Positions 26,619 to 36,617 of a stretch of DNA of 64,000 bases are shown piece after piece (the stretch's first letter is position 1; every line of letters starts with the position of its first letter). The position numbers were made by a program, and so were the translations under genes. A model generated the notes under the pieces. It was not told where the DNA came from. It worked only from the letters and a program-made list of their open reading frames with translations, and ran no database searches. This DNA comes from Paenibacillus sp. CF384. Its GTDB lineage: Bacteria > Bacillota > Bacilli > Paenibacillales > Paenibacillaceae. Where the stretch lies: assembly GCF_900106745.1 (NCBI RefSeq), contig NZ_FNNV01000005.1, positions 1 through 64,000 on the forward strand, read 5' to 3'.

Positions 26619-26824
26619 TAAGATATTCATACTTTAACGCAGAATTGCTGTTTTGGCAATGATTAACTAGGAAATTTGGGTCCCATCTACAAAAAACTGC
26701 TCTTTGGCGAACAATATATCTAACATACACTGTCATCGTTCGTCATCCGAAGCAACCACCACGGAGCTTTGAGGTGGGTTAAAAAGAAAGCGTCCCCGCA
26801 ATTTATCTCAAGTTTCAGACAAAA

Positions 26825-26868
26825 AGAAAACACCAGCTCAATCTCCCTCAGGAGATCGAACTGGTGTT
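26825..26868 (-). terminator. Terminator after the YesM-type kinase gene
   Basis: AACACCAGcTC (from 26829) pairs with GAaCTGGTGTT (to 26868), with an inner TCTCC/GGAGA stem. On the minus strand the stem is followed by TTTCTTTTTG. Confidence 0.85.
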
Positions 26869-26909
26869 ATCTGGACAAACCGACATCTTCGTAGTTGTCA
26901 GATGACAAC

Positions 26910-28559
26910 CTACTGGGGAATCCTCACCGTTACGCAGGTTCCCTCGCCTTGTTCACTTGTAATCGTGATTCCATAATTGCTGCCATACTGTACCCGGATT
27001 CGCTCCTGCACATTATAGAGACCGTAGCCCTGCGACTGCTTGACCAACACTTCTTCAACCATCTCCGGCGTAAACCCTGGGCCGTTATCTTTTACCGTAA
27101 ATATCAGCACGTTATCTGCAATGGTACCGCCAATTTGAAGAACGCCTCTACCTGACCGTTTCTGATCGATGCCATGCTCGATCGCATTCTCCACGATCGG
27201 CTGCAGCACCAACTTTATCATATGACAGTCCCGTATATGGGGATCGATCGCATACTCCACATCGAAGCTGTAATCATGCATGATAAGCTGTATTTCAATA
27301 TAAGACTTCGTATTAAGCACTTCATCACTGACGGACATGATATCTTTGCCTCTATTTAATGAGGTGCGGTAAAACGATGACAACAGTCCCGCTACTTCAC
27401 TGATATCCTCCGCACCTGCTGATATGGCTTTCCAATTGATGACCGACAGCGAATTGTATAAAAAATGCGGATTGATTTGGGATTGAAGCGCCCGGAGCTC
27501 CGCTTCTTTTTGACTGATTTGGTTCTTGTAGCCCTCTTCGATCAGCACGTTAATGCTGGTCAGCATTTTGCCGAAGCGATGCTCCAGTTCGCCAATTTCA
27601 TCTCTCGCCACTATTTTGCTGCCGACAGAAAACACGCCTTGCTCGACCATTCTCATCTTATTATTGAGCTGATGGATGCGGCTCACAAATACACGCGAGA
27701 ACAACCAAATAATAATAAGGAGAACGATAAAGCAAATACCCTCGATGATAATAGTGGCACGTATGATTTTCCAAGGCTTAATCGTTAATGTATTCGAGGA
27801 AGCAAGCAGGGAAAGCGTCCAGCCTGTTTCCCGAATCGGTCTGCTGAGCGCAATCAGTTCCTTGTCTTCACGCTCCGAATTCGGCAGCTTCATCTCGGAG
27901 TTACTCGTATATATGACGTGTTGCTTAGCGTCTGAGATCACAATGGAAAACTCTTTCATACTCGAAACATTGAGAGAGTTAAAGAAAAATTCCGGCTTTA
28001 GCTCCATATAAACAAGGTTATTCTTATCATAATTAATATCGCCGAAAATACGGCGTACACCAAATATTTTACCGTCCTTCGCGTACCAGTTCGTCTGAGT
28101 TGAGCTCATCGCTTCTTCAAACCAGAACTCATGCTCAACCGTAGCGATCGGCATAATGGATCCTATTCGCTCCGTAATATTGTTGCCGGTGTAAATCATG
28201 ATGCGGCTAATATCCTTGTTTAGAAAAAGCGTTGTATCCAGCAATGGATCTACATTTTCGCTAAGATCTTTGTACATGGTGTAATAATCGCTGTATTCAT
28301 CATTAAAAATACGCGAGAAATTCGGATTGTATGTGATCAGCTCGATGGCGGAATTAAACCGCTGCAATTTGTAGTTCAGGTTATCTTCAATCTTGCTCAG
28401 ATTATCCTGCAGCACGATGTCCATCTGCTGAATTTGCAACTGCTTCGATTGTTGAAACGAGTATGCGCCTAATATGGCAAGCGGAATAATAATGACAGCC
28501 AAGTAGGAAACAAACAGCTTTCGTTTCATACTCAGGTTGTGAATAAATTCCAGTTTCAT
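26910..28559 (-). CDS. Sensor histidine kinase, YesM/LytS-like family
   Basis: A 549-residue membrane kinase. It has a first transmembrane helix near residues 18-36, an extracellular dCache-like sensor to about 270, a second helix (IIRATIIIEGICFIVLLIIIW region), a HAMP domain, the His-kinase motif ALQSQINPHFLYNSLSVINW (phosphoacceptor H in NPHFLYNSL), and an HATPase domain with DNGPGFTPE and GYGLYNVQER. It is the last gene of a transporter operon whose first gene is its likely partner, the response regulator at 32355. The pair probably senses an external sugar and controls the ABC transporter genes between them. Confidence 0.9.
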   Translation of the reverse strand: MKLEFIHNLSMKRKLFVSYLAVIIIPLAILGAYSFQQSKQLQIQQMDIVLQDNLSKIEDNLNYKLQRFNSAIELITYNPNFSRIFNDEYSDYYTMYKDLSENVDPLLDTTLFLNKDISRIMIYTGNNITERIGSIMPIATVEHEFWFEEAMSSTQTNWYAKDGKIFGVRRIFGDINYDKNNLVYMELKPEFFFNSLNVSSMKEFSIVISDAKQHVIYTSNSEMKLPNSEREDKELIALSRPIRETGWTLSLLASSNTLTIKPWKIIRATIIIEGICFIVLLIIIWLFSRVFVSRIHQLNNKMRMVEQGVFSVGSKIVARDEIGELEHRFGKMLTSINVLIEEGYKNQISQKEAELRALQSQINPHFLYNSLSVINWKAISAGAEDISEVAGLLSSFYRTSLNRGKDIMSVSDEVLNTKSYIEIQLIMHDYSFDVEYAIDPHIRDCHMIKLVLQPIVENAIEHGIDQKRSGRGVLQIGGTIADNVLIFTVKDNGPGFTPEMVEEVLVKQSQGYGLYNVQERIRVQYGSNYGITITSEQGEGTCVTVRIPQ

Positions 28560-28645
28560 TCCGAAATCAACTCTCTCTCTGTCTCTATCGTTTCATTATA
28601 CGATGAAATGAAAGCATAGATAAGAGCGTAGTCAATCCGTGTCCT

Positions 28646-29527
28646 CTACTCTTTCACCGCGCCAAGCACGATTCCGCTTACGAAATATCGCTGCAAGAAC
28701 GGATATATCAGCATGATCGGAACCATCGATACCATAACTTTAGCCGCATTGAGCAATTGGCTTGAAATGTTAGATAGGCGCTTCACTTCTTCAGGGTCAG
28801 TCGTATTCATAATCGAGCTAAGGTTGACTATGAGTTGCTGAATGTACGTTTGAAGCGGCCAATTTTCCTTATGCTGCATGAGAATCATTCCGTCAAAGAA
28901 TGCGTTCCAATGTCCGACGAACGAGAACAGCGTTACGGCAGCAAGGGCAGGCAGCGAGACCGGAATGAAAATCATAAACAGTGTTCGCCAAGGACCTGCA
29001 CCGTCCATATGCGCTGCTTCCTCGAGCTCTTTCGGAATGCCTTTGAAGAAATTCATAAGCAAGATGACATTAAATACCGGTACAGCAGTAGGAAGAACGA
29101 GCGCCCAAATTTTATCCAACAGACCTAACGAGCTGATCGTCATATACCATGGGATCAAGCCTCCGCTAAACAGCATGCAGAAAATAATAAACCACATATA
29201 GATATTGCGGCCCGGAAACAGCTTTGAAGTCTTAGCGAGCGGAAAAGCCATTAAGACGGTGATGATGAAATTGATTGCACCGCCTAGCAGCACGCGTTTT
29301 ACCGAGACCCAGAAGGAACGGAAAAAGTCGTTATCGCTCAGCACCTGTTTATAGGCACTCACATTCATGTCCACCGGCCAGAAATAAACCTGTCCGGTCA
29401 TCGCGGGGATTTTGCCGCTGAAGGATATGGCAAGCGTATTGAGAATAGGCGCCATCGAGAAGAAAGCGACTAGGGTTAGTATGGCATAAATAACAGCATC
29501 GACGATGCGGCTGTTGCCTCGAATCAT
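28646..29527 (-). CDS. Carbohydrate ABC transporter permease (LplC/YtcP-like)
   Basis: A 293-residue MalG-type permease with six helices. The coupling-loop motif is EEAAHMDGAGPWRTLFMIFIPVSLPALA (pieces EEAAHMDGAG and PVSLPALA), and the protein ends in the typical RYFVSGIVLGAVKE. It works with the permease at 29565 as the membrane pair for the solute-binding lipoprotein at 30555. No ATPase gene is present; such systems in Bacillus and Paenibacillus usually share an MsmX-type ATPase encoded elsewhere. GGAGAG precedes the ATG. Confidence 0.92.
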   Translation of the reverse strand: MIRGNSRIVDAVIYAILTLVAFFSMAPILNTLAISFSGKIPAMTGQVYFWPVDMNVSAYKQVLSDNDFFRSFWVSVKRVLLGGAINFIITVLMAFPLAKTSKLFPGRNIYMWFIIFCMLFSGGLIPWYMTISSLGLLDKIWALVLPTAVPVFNVILLMNFFKGIPKELEEAAHMDGAGPWRTLFMIFIPVSLPALAAVTLFSFVGHWNAFFDGMILMQHKENWPLQTYIQQLIVNLSSIMNTTDPEEVKRLSNISSQLLNAAKVMVSMVPIMLIYPFLQRYFVSGIVLGAVKE

Positions 29528-29564
29528 GATCCATCTCTCCAGTCAAGAAGCGTTCAGCTTTGAT

Positions 29565-30455
29565 TTAGAAAATACGATAATTTGCAAAACGCGAAGCAAG
29601 CGCGTAAGACACCGAAATTAAGATTAAGCTGACGACAGACTTCAGCATCCCTACCGCAGTCGCAAGACCATATTGCGTTTCCAGCAGACCTGCCCGGTAT
29701 ACATACGTATCAATGATATCTCCCGATTGGTAGACGATCGGATTATATAGATTTAAAATTTGCTCGAAGCCGGCATTTAGGACGTTTCCGAGACTAAGTG
29801 TCGCTAGCAGAATGACAGTCGGTAATAAGCTAGGTATCGTAATGTACTTCAGACGCTGGTAACGATTGGCACCGTCAATTGCAGCAGCTTCGTACAAATT
29901 GCCATTAATAGATGTTAATGCGGCAATATAAATAATGGTACTAAACCCGAATTCCTTCCATACATCGCTTGCTACGACGATTGGACGGAACCAGACATTG
30001 CTCTGCAAGAACATAATCGGTTCGAAACCAAAAAACTGAACGATATGGTTGATAATGCCGTCTAAACTCAGAATGTTTATCATAACGCCGGAGAGGATAA
30101 CCCATGACATAAAATGAGGCAAATAGACGATCGTTTGAATGGTTCTCTTAAACTTGACGCTGAACACTTCATGAAGAAGCAGCGCAAATACGAAAGGTAC
30201 AATCAATCCGGCGATAATTTTCATAATTGCGATCACAAGCGTATTGACGAGTATGAGCTTACTGTCCGGCAGGCTGAACATGTACGTAAAGTTCTCCCAG
30301 CCGACCCAATCGGAATGAAACATACCTAGTGTAGGTTGATAATCTTGAAAGGCGATCACAATACCAAACATCGGAACGATGCTGAACAGGATTAGAAAAA
30401 TAATTCCCGGGAGCAGCATGAGGTGATAATTCAAAGCAAAAGCTCGATTAAACAT
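29565..30455 (-). CDS. Carbohydrate ABC transporter permease (LplB-like)
   Basis: A MalF-type permease of about 296 residues with six helices. PMFGIVIAFQDYQPTLG is typical of the LplB group, the coupling loop is YEAAAIDGANRYQRLKYITIPSL (piece EAAAIDGANRYQ), and the end is YALASRFANYRIF. I set the start at ATG 30455, after GGTGGAG; the open frame extends further to 30524 without support. It pairs with the permease at 28646. Confidence 0.92.
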   Translation of the reverse strand: MFNRAFALNYHLMLLPGIIFLILFSIVPMFGIVIAFQDYQPTLGMFHSDWVGWENFTYMFSLPDSKLILVNTLVIAIMKIIAGLIVPFVFALLLHEVFSVKFKRTIQTIVYLPHFMSWVILSGVMINILSLDGIINHIVQFFGFEPIMFLQSNVWFRPIVVASDVWKEFGFSTIIYIAALTSINGNLYEAAAIDGANRYQRLKYITIPSLLPTVILLATLSLGNVLNAGFEQILNLYNPIVYQSGDIIDTYVYRAGLLETQYGLATAVGMLKSVVSLILISVSYALASRFANYRIF

Positions 30456-30554
30456 TCGATCTCCACCTATACACGTTTTTATTAAGAAGGGTATCACTTG
30501 CGCTATGCAAGGATACCCTTCCATCTCTATGAATGCTTAAGCAAGTGCTGCGGA

Positions 30555-32255
30555 TTATTTGATGGATTCCTGAACTTCTTTGGCTATTTCGTCACCGCCG
30601 GTGCTCTTCCAGGTTTGTACAAACTTATCGAACTCGCCGATTGGAGAAGCTCCCGTAATGATGCGCAGGAATGTTTCATTCTCCAGCTTTTCGAGGTTAG
30701 CGCCTTTCTTCACCATAGTTTCCGTTGAGCCATAGAAAACCGGGTTCACCTTCGTGATTTCTTTCGCGCCTGTAACAGCACCTGCTTTGTAGAAGGCGAG
30801 TGTATCGGCGAAGGCTGCGATATCCTTCTTCGGCTCTTTATGATCCTTTAACACCGAATTCACGCGGGGGATTAGACGAGCAGGCAGATCTTTCATATCG
30901 TTATCTTGAACTACTTTGTCATAAATCGGAATGTCGCGAGCAAGCGCATCTTGGAAGTCCAGCTGCAAGTTTAGCGGATAGTTCAGCCAAGTTACGCCTT
31001 TATCTTTGTAAATTTCTTGCGTTGGCGGATCGATCAAGCGAATGCCCTGATACTCCACATTCAGCATTTTGAGAGCAGCTTCTGGGTTCTTCGCGTCTTT
31101 GCTGACCACGAGGAAAGTACCGGATGGAGCGGATGGCACGACATTACGCTTGCCTTCGCCATCGAGCGGACCAGCAATCGGAAGCCACTCTGCGTTCGGA
31201 TCCGATTTCACATTATCGGAAAGCATCCAGCCCGCAAACCATGGGGCGAATAGAATGCCTGCTCTGCTGCCGGATACGAGACCGGCATTGTCTTCCCATT
31301 TGCGAGTGAGGAACTCTTTATCAATTAGTCCTTCTTTATACATGTCGCTAAGCTGTTGCAGGGCTTGCTTCGTTTCAGGTGTTGTGGAGCCATACACGAT
31401 GTTGCCGCTATCATCCTTGAACCAGCTCTTCGGATAGGAGTGATTGAGGTTGAAGATCGGGTCGAATGTGAAGAACGAGCCGTCACCTACGATCAGTTTA
31501 TCACCTAGTAATCCAACTGTATCCGGCTTGCCATTTCCGTCCGGATCTTGCTCTCTGAACGCCTTGGCAATAGCCTTTACATCATCCATGCTCGATGGAA
31601 CCTTCAGGTTCAATTTATCAAGCCAGTCCTTGCGCACCCACATCAGTTGATAGCTGCCGTCGATGTTCGTATTCGGCAGTCCAAGCAGCTTGCCGTCGAC
31701 GCGGCCTGTATTGAGAACGCGATCTTCGGAGTACGAACCATAGTACTCTTTAATTAGTGGCGAGGCATACTTCTCGTAAATATCGGTCAAATCAGCTATT
31801 GAGCCTGATTTCGCCATCCGTTTGAACTGCTGCTCGTTGACAACCATAATATCGGGAATGCTGTTGCTTGCAATCGCCAGATTCACTTTTTGGTTGTAAC
31901 CGTCGGTATCCTCAACGGAAAACTCGTATTTCACTTTAACATTTAATTTATCCTCAACATATTTCAAGTACTGATTGCTCTCGAGGCTATCGCCATCCGG
32001 CAAGTTATTGCCCGAGACTCCTTGTCTACCCAGCGAAACGGTAACCGTGTTGTCATACTTCGTGAACGGACCGTCTTCGACCGCAGCCTCATCCTTTGTG
32101 TTGCCCGCAGCCTGGTTCGTTGTGTCGCCCGCCGAATTTGTTGAATTAGCATTCTTGCCTTCATTCGATGCCTCGTTTGCATTGTTCGAACCGCAAGCCG
32201 TCAAACTTAAAGCGACCGATGCGCACAGTACCAAACTCAGTGCTTTCTTTTTCAT
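30555..32255 (-). CDS. Extracellular sugar-binding lipoprotein (LplA-like)
   Basis: A family 1-type solute-binding protein of about 566 residues. The lipoprotein signal is SLVLCASVALSLTACGSN with lipidated Cys in TACG, then a low-complexity Asn/Ala/Thr linker, then the two-lobe binding domain (FREQDPDGNGKPDTVGL is characteristic of LplA proteins). It delivers oligosaccharide to the two downstream permeases. ATG 32255 is best spaced from GGGGGAT; ATG 32261 also exists. The surrounding alpha-mannosidase, mannose-6-phosphate isomerase and kinase genes suggest a mannose-containing ligand. Confidence 0.9.
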   Translation of the reverse strand: MKKKALSLVLCASVALSLTACGSNNANEASNEGKNANSTNSAGDTTNQAAGNTKDEAAVEDGPFTKYDNTVTVSLGRQGVSGNNLPDGDSLESNQYLKYVEDKLNVKVKYEFSVEDTDGYNQKVNLAIASNSIPDIMVVNEQQFKRMAKSGSIADLTDIYEKYASPLIKEYYGSYSEDRVLNTGRVDGKLLGLPNTNIDGSYQLMWVRKDWLDKLNLKVPSSMDDVKAIAKAFREQDPDGNGKPDTVGLLGDKLIVGDGSFFTFDPIFNLNHSYPKSWFKDDSGNIVYGSTTPETKQALQQLSDMYKEGLIDKEFLTRKWEDNAGLVSGSRAGILFAPWFAGWMLSDNVKSDPNAEWLPIAGPLDGEGKRNVVPSAPSGTFLVVSKDAKNPEAALKMLNVEYQGIRLIDPPTQEIYKDKGVTWLNYPLNLQLDFQDALARDIPIYDKVVQDNDMKDLPARLIPRVNSVLKDHKEPKKDIAAFADTLAFYKAGAVTGAKEITKVNPVFYGSTETMVKKGANLEKLENETFLRIITGASPIGEFDKFVQTWKSTGGDEIAKEVQESIK

Positions 32256-32293
32256 TGTCATCCCCCAATTTCGTATAATTTCTTTACAGGTTC

Positions 32294-32347
32294 ATTATAG
32301 CGAGCAACCGCTTTCAACCTCTATGCGAAATTCTTTCGAATTCGCAT
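32294..32347 (-). promoter_or_regulatory. Promoter and activator-site candidate of the sugar-binding protein gene
   Basis: A TATAAT -10 lies on the minus strand at 32294-32299. No good -35 is present. Upstream, ATGCGAA (32323-32329) and TTCGCAT (32341-32347) form a palindrome around 11 bases, at about -45 to -60, the place for an activator such as the AraC-type regulator of this locus. Confidence 0.5.
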
Positions 32348-32354
32348 CAAATTT

Positions 32355-33884
32355 TTACGATGAGGATTCCCTGTATTTTGCAGGACTGACGCCGTGATGA
32401 TTGCGGAAAATCTGTATAAAATAGGAGGAATTGCTGAAGCCTAGCGATTCGCTGATATCGATGATTTTCATATTCGTGTTCGTCAGCAGCTCTACGGCCT
32501 TCTCCATTCGAACATGCGTGATATAACGGACAAGACTGCGTCCAGTCTCCTTCTTAAATAGGAAGCTGAGGTAGCTAGGCGTCAGATGGACATGCTCTGC
32601 AATGCTCTCTAGCGACAAATCTTGGCTGTAATCTTTCTCGATCAACTTCTTAATGGTCGTAATGAACTTGCTTGAGGGCTCGGCATTCGATCCGTCCCCT
32701 TGGCTTGGCACTAACCGTTCCACAAGGGTGAGGATCAGATTAAACAGGTCTGCCAAGGAGTTGACTTTGAATATCTGATTCAAATAAACGCTGATCTCCT
32801 CTACTTGCTGCTTATCGGCTTTGCTATAGGCCCGCTTCATTAATTCCGAGCAGATAACTTTGGTATAGATGACAGACAGCTTCCCTTTGGATTTCAGAGA
32901 CGAGAACAGCAGTTCAATGCTGTAAGCGGCTCCCTGCGCATCGCCGTTATCGATATGCTCGTAAACCCGGCTCAATATCGATTCCACCTCGAATTCTTCC
33001 ATCTTCGAAGCGGCAAGCAGTTCTTCGCCTGCGAATAGAATGGGATTACCATCCATAAAAAACTTGTAATCCAGCGCCTGCTCTACCTCGTTAAACACAT
33101 CAAACAAGCCATCGAGCCGATCGACGGCACGTCCGATAACCAACCCCAATCGGGATGCGAATAATTCCGTCGTCTGGAGAACGATTCGCTCAGCAAGCAG
33201 GAGCAGCTCTTGCTTATCGATTTCATGATTGCTTCGGATAAAGAGAACACTCTGGTGCTCGTTCAAGCCCAGATAATCATATTCATACGGGATCTGCTCG
33301 TTAAGCAGCGAAGTAAAGGGACCGTTGTTGCTATCGAAGAATCTATCATTGCAATCAACCAGAAATAAATGAATCCAAGGGTTAGCGGCCGACTGTTCCG
33401 CTTCATGATAAATCCCGTTAAGCGCGTCCATGAGTACTTTTTCCCGCTCATAGGCAAGACCGCGCTGATAGCCCTCCAGCAGCTCGACTTTCTTGATCCG
33501 TTCGGCTTCTTTGGAATCGCAGGCTGCAATGCTTTGACCCATGATCGTAAGAAATTCCGGAATTTGAATCGGTTTCAGCAAATAACTGGATACATTCGTC
33601 CCGAGTGCTCTGCGCGCAAACTCAAAATCATTGTAAGCGCTGTATATAATGATATGGATGTCCGGCTTCAGCTTACTCACATGCTCGGAGAGCTCAAGTC
33701 CGTCCATAAAGGGCATTTTGATGTCGGTAATGATGATGTCGATCGGTTGCTGCTGGATAATAGCAAGCGCCGCTTCGCCGTTCTCGGCCAATACGGTTTC
33801 GAGGTTCAAGTTATTTCTGCGAATTAATTGTTGTATGCCTTCCCGCTCGATACGTTCGTCGTCGACAATTAAGATGCGATACAT
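32355..33884 (-). CDS. YesN-type response regulator with AraC DNA-binding domain
   Basis: A 509-residue regulator. Its N-terminal receiver domain (RILIVDDERIEREGIQQLI, phosphorylated Asp in IIITDIKMPFMDG, Lys in SYLLKPIQ) is joined through a long middle region to a C-terminal AraC/XylS double helix-turn-helix (SLESIAEHVHLTPSYLSFLFKKETG, FSNSSYFIQIFRNHHGVSPAKYR). It is the first gene of the block ending with the YesM-type kinase at 26910. It probably activates the transporter operon. Confidence 0.92.
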   Translation of the reverse strand: MYRILIVDDERIEREGIQQLIRRNNLNLETVLAENGEAALAIIQQQPIDIIITDIKMPFMDGLELSEHVSKLKPDIHIIIYSAYNDFEFARRALGTNVSSYLLKPIQIPEFLTIMGQSIAACDSKEAERIKKVELLEGYQRGLAYEREKVLMDALNGIYHEAEQSAANPWIHLFLVDCNDRFFDSNNGPFTSLLNEQIPYEYDYLGLNEHQSVLFIRSNHEIDKQELLLLAERIVLQTTELFASRLGLVIGRAVDRLDGLFDVFNEVEQALDYKFFMDGNPILFAGEELLAASKMEEFEVESILSRVYEHIDNGDAQGAAYSIELLFSSLKSKGKLSVIYTKVICSELMKRAYSKADKQQVEEISVYLNQIFKVNSLADLFNLILTLVERLVPSQGDGSNAEPSSKFITTIKKLIEKDYSQDLSLESIAEHVHLTPSYLSFLFKKETGRSLVRYITHVRMEKAVELLTNTNMKIIDISESLGFSNSSYFIQIFRNHHGVSPAKYRESSS

Positions 33885-33996
33885 AGGGGTTCCTCACTTC
33901 AAATAGACTTAGATGGCTAGCACAAAAAGGGGCTTATCCAAAGATAACACCCCCCTGTGTGTATTGCCACCTCAATAAATAGGCATTTATTCCCTA

Positions 33997-36456
33997 TTAC
34001 TTCGATCTGAATGTAGGGGTCTCAATGTTCAAGCTGTGACAAATTTGAATGGCCTTCTCGGCAGAATCGATATGGCTTCCCCACTCCACCGTATAACGGA
34101 ATTCATAGAATCCGCCCAATGTGGCTTTAAAATTCGTCTCCCAATAGTTAGTTAATACCCAAGCGTACAAAGGATGCTTGTCGCCTTCTTGCTGCTGACC
34201 TTGAACGAGTCGCTGGCCATAAGCAAGGTCGCCCGTTTGCATCAGCGGCGTATCCGGCGTTGCAATCAACAAGCCGCGGCCTTGCGTGATGACAGCAAGT
34301 CCTTCCTGAATGCAATAGAAATCAAGACCGGTACCCGGCAGTTGGTCGACGCCTGGTCGAATGAGTGAGCCTGCCTTCTCGAACCAGAGCTCGCTATCCG
34401 CACCATTGGAGAATGGCAGCGAGATGTAGACGTTTTCCGGGTCCCATACGCTGTCTTTGTGCATACGGACAGAGACTTCAACTCTTGGCTGTCCGCAATA
34501 AACTTTGAGAAACAGCGAGAAATAGCTTATGCCTTTGATTTGATAGGTCAACTCGACGACGCCGTAGATGGCACCGTTCGTAATTTCCCGAACACCGATC
34601 AACTCGCCAATTGAACGCTGTACGTTGATTCCTTTGCGATTGCGACCCATAATACGGCGGACATCCGCCATCTGCTCCATTGTGCCTGCAGGGGTCACCT
34701 CATAAACAGGAGTGAACGCATTGTGGATTTTGTCTGTATCCATCAACTCTTGGCCGGTCTCTTTATCGATCCAACTTGTAATGCCTTCTCCGGCTTTCCA
34801 TGCGATGCGAACAAACCGGGATTCGATGGCATTCTCGCTGATGCGCAGCTTCGCGAAATCCTCGTCGTCTCCGAGTTGAATGAGGTTTGCGATATCATGA
34901 ATGCCGTCTCGCCCTTCTAACCGAGTGCTGCTCGTCGTTCGTGAATCGGATTGTTCAACCGGACGAATGGAGTATACCCGTTCCTCGAACGGCTGCAGTA
35001 GAACGGAAACGGTAATTTGATTGCCGCGGCTTACATTATCCCGTTGATGCGGGATCACTTCTCCGGTTGTGTTATCAACGATCTCGAGGCCGTTTTTAAA
35101 GTAAGACGGCTCCCATTGGTCCTCCATATAGAAATGCGCTAATGTTTCTACCGTGTAATCGAAGGAATTGATTACTTTATAGGTAAAAGGTCTGTTTGGC
35201 GATAGCAGCGCGTCCCCGCGAGATACCATTACTTGATCTAGCGCGGTATGCACCGCTCGGCTTGCATTGGCGGAATAGGCTTCTTTACGCAGTCCAAGCT
35301 CCTGCACCATGATATTCCACGGCTCACGCACGGAGGAATGATAGCCCCAAGTATGCTCGGCATACATCATCAGCTGCTGCTCTGCTTCATTAATTGTCCG
35401 CTCGTCGACTACGGCATGCTGAGGGTCGAGACGGTTGACCACACCTAGCGTCCGCTGCGCGTTTCGGAAGATTTGAGTATGAATCGCCGTGGAAGCGACG
35501 CCGTCAGACCACCAATCCGGCCAGTCCCCGCGATGAACGGGAATCTCAACGTCCTGTTGTTTCAAGAGATCGAAGTAGCGGTTCAATGTCGTCATCTCGA
35601 TCTCGACCTGCTCGCCGTGCTTCGCATTCCATTCTTGAATAAAGCTCGCCACTCTTCCGTTTGGCGCGGCGTTATCGCGAAGCAATCCCATAACGTTAAG
35701 CAATATAAATTCATAAGGGTAGCCTTCGGAATCCAACTGGTTGAGGTATCTCGAAATTCGCGTCTCTGCTAGCTTCATATAATCATCCGGGACGCCCCAA
35801 ATGGATGTCTCGTCCTTGATCGTATAAGACAGCGCTCCATCCGGATTAAGGCCGAGATCGTTGCCCATCATATAGTGTTCGCCGTTCCACACCAGTATGC
35901 GCTGCCCTTTCGGCGTCTCCCAATAAAACGGGATTTGCTTGCGTCCGATGGCAAACATGCCATGATGCGTATGTACGCAAGAGAGCAAATGCTCGATGCC
36001 CGCATCGGCCATTGCTTGCGCATAACCCCAGCTGTATCCGTTAATGTCGGCGGTCATCGCCGAACGCACTTGAAGGCCATGCTGTGCGGCATAGGCACCG
36101 GCGCGGGAAAGAACCTTGCGCACCAAATCATAATTAACCAGTTCAGTCATATTGAGGTATGTACCGGATAATTCAATATCGCCCCTCTGTAACGCGGCGA
36201 CGAATTGCTCCTGCTCTTCCTCGGTTGCCTGCTCCAGAAACTTCTCCACGGCCCAGAATGTTTCGCAGGTCCACTTGAACCCCTTCCATTCCTTCCGATC
36301 CTCGGTATGGGAGCTGTTGCAGATTTGAATCGCCTGACGGATAAAATCAACTTGATATTGCTCGATTTTCTCTTGACGTTCGGTGTATCCAATATCTGTA
36401 TGTGAATGATGGATGACATACAATTTCCATTTACGTTGCAGCGACTTCAGCTTCAT
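33997..36456 (-). CDS. GH38-like alpha-mannosidase
   Basis: An 819-residue retaining alpha-mannosidase-type enzyme. HHSHTDIGYT (residues 16-25) supplies the metal-binding His and Asp, and the nucleophile is expected at D137 in MTADINGYSWGYA. FWAVEKFLEQ, the helical bundle domain and C-terminal beta-sandwich domains follow. There is no signal peptide, so it should cleave imported mannosides inside the cell. Start ATG 36456. The gap to the upstream ROK kinase gene (161 bases) contains a perfect 9-bp inverted repeat at 36515-36537, so the gene may have its own regulated promoter. The short gap 33885-33996 shows no gene. Confidence 0.88.
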   Translation of the reverse strand: MKLKSLQRKWKLYVIHHSHTDIGYTERQEKIEQYQVDFIRQAIQICNSSHTEDRKEWKGFKWTCETFWAVEKFLEQATEEEQEQFVAALQRGDIELSGTYLNMTELVNYDLVRKVLSRAGAYAAQHGLQVRSAMTADINGYSWGYAQAMADAGIEHLLSCVHTHHGMFAIGRKQIPFYWETPKGQRILVWNGEHYMMGNDLGLNPDGALSYTIKDETSIWGVPDDYMKLAETRISRYLNQLDSEGYPYEFILLNVMGLLRDNAAPNGRVASFIQEWNAKHGEQVEIEMTTLNRYFDLLKQQDVEIPVHRGDWPDWWSDGVASTAIHTQIFRNAQRTLGVVNRLDPQHAVVDERTINEAEQQLMMYAEHTWGYHSSVREPWNIMVQELGLRKEAYSANASRAVHTALDQVMVSRGDALLSPNRPFTYKVINSFDYTVETLAHFYMEDQWEPSYFKNGLEIVDNTTGEVIPHQRDNVSRGNQITVSVLLQPFEERVYSIRPVEQSDSRTTSSTRLEGRDGIHDIANLIQLGDDEDFAKLRISENAIESRFVRIAWKAGEGITSWIDKETGQELMDTDKIHNAFTPVYEVTPAGTMEQMADVRRIMGRNRKGINVQRSIGELIGVREITNGAIYGVVELTYQIKGISYFSLFLKVYCGQPRVEVSVRMHKDSVWDPENVYISLPFSNGADSELWFEKAGSLIRPGVDQLPGTGLDFYCIQEGLAVITQGRGLLIATPDTPLMQTGDLAYGQRLVQGQQQEGDKHPLYAWVLTNYWETNFKATLGGFYEFRYTVEWGSHIDSAEKAIQICHSLNIETPTFRSK

Positions 36457-36514
36457 GCAGGCATAGTTCCCCTTTACGTTGTTTAATAGATTTCATTCAA
36501 TAGCAGTTCTAATT

Positions 36515-36537
36515 ACATTTTATCAACAATAAAATGT
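36515..36537. promoter_or_regulatory. Operator candidate upstream of the alpha-mannosidase gene
   Basis: ACATTTTAT and ATAAAATGT are perfect 9-bp arms separated by CAACA. The element lies 59 bases upstream of the GH38 start and 80 bases below the end of the ROK gene. There is no U-tract in the minus direction, so an operator is more likely than a terminator. Confidence 0.5.
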
Positions 36538-36617
36538 CGTTCCTATAAAGGATTTTTTCGAAACATGCCACTTTTTCGGGTTGTTTGCGCAGAAGGATTG
36601 CTCAGACCCTTGTGAGG

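Noticed and set aside
26515..26909. Riboswitch or nitrate-responsive leader before nirB
   Set aside because: No attenuator-like hairpin precedes the start; the only clear element is the TnrA/GlnR box and a terminator belonging to the neighbouring operon.
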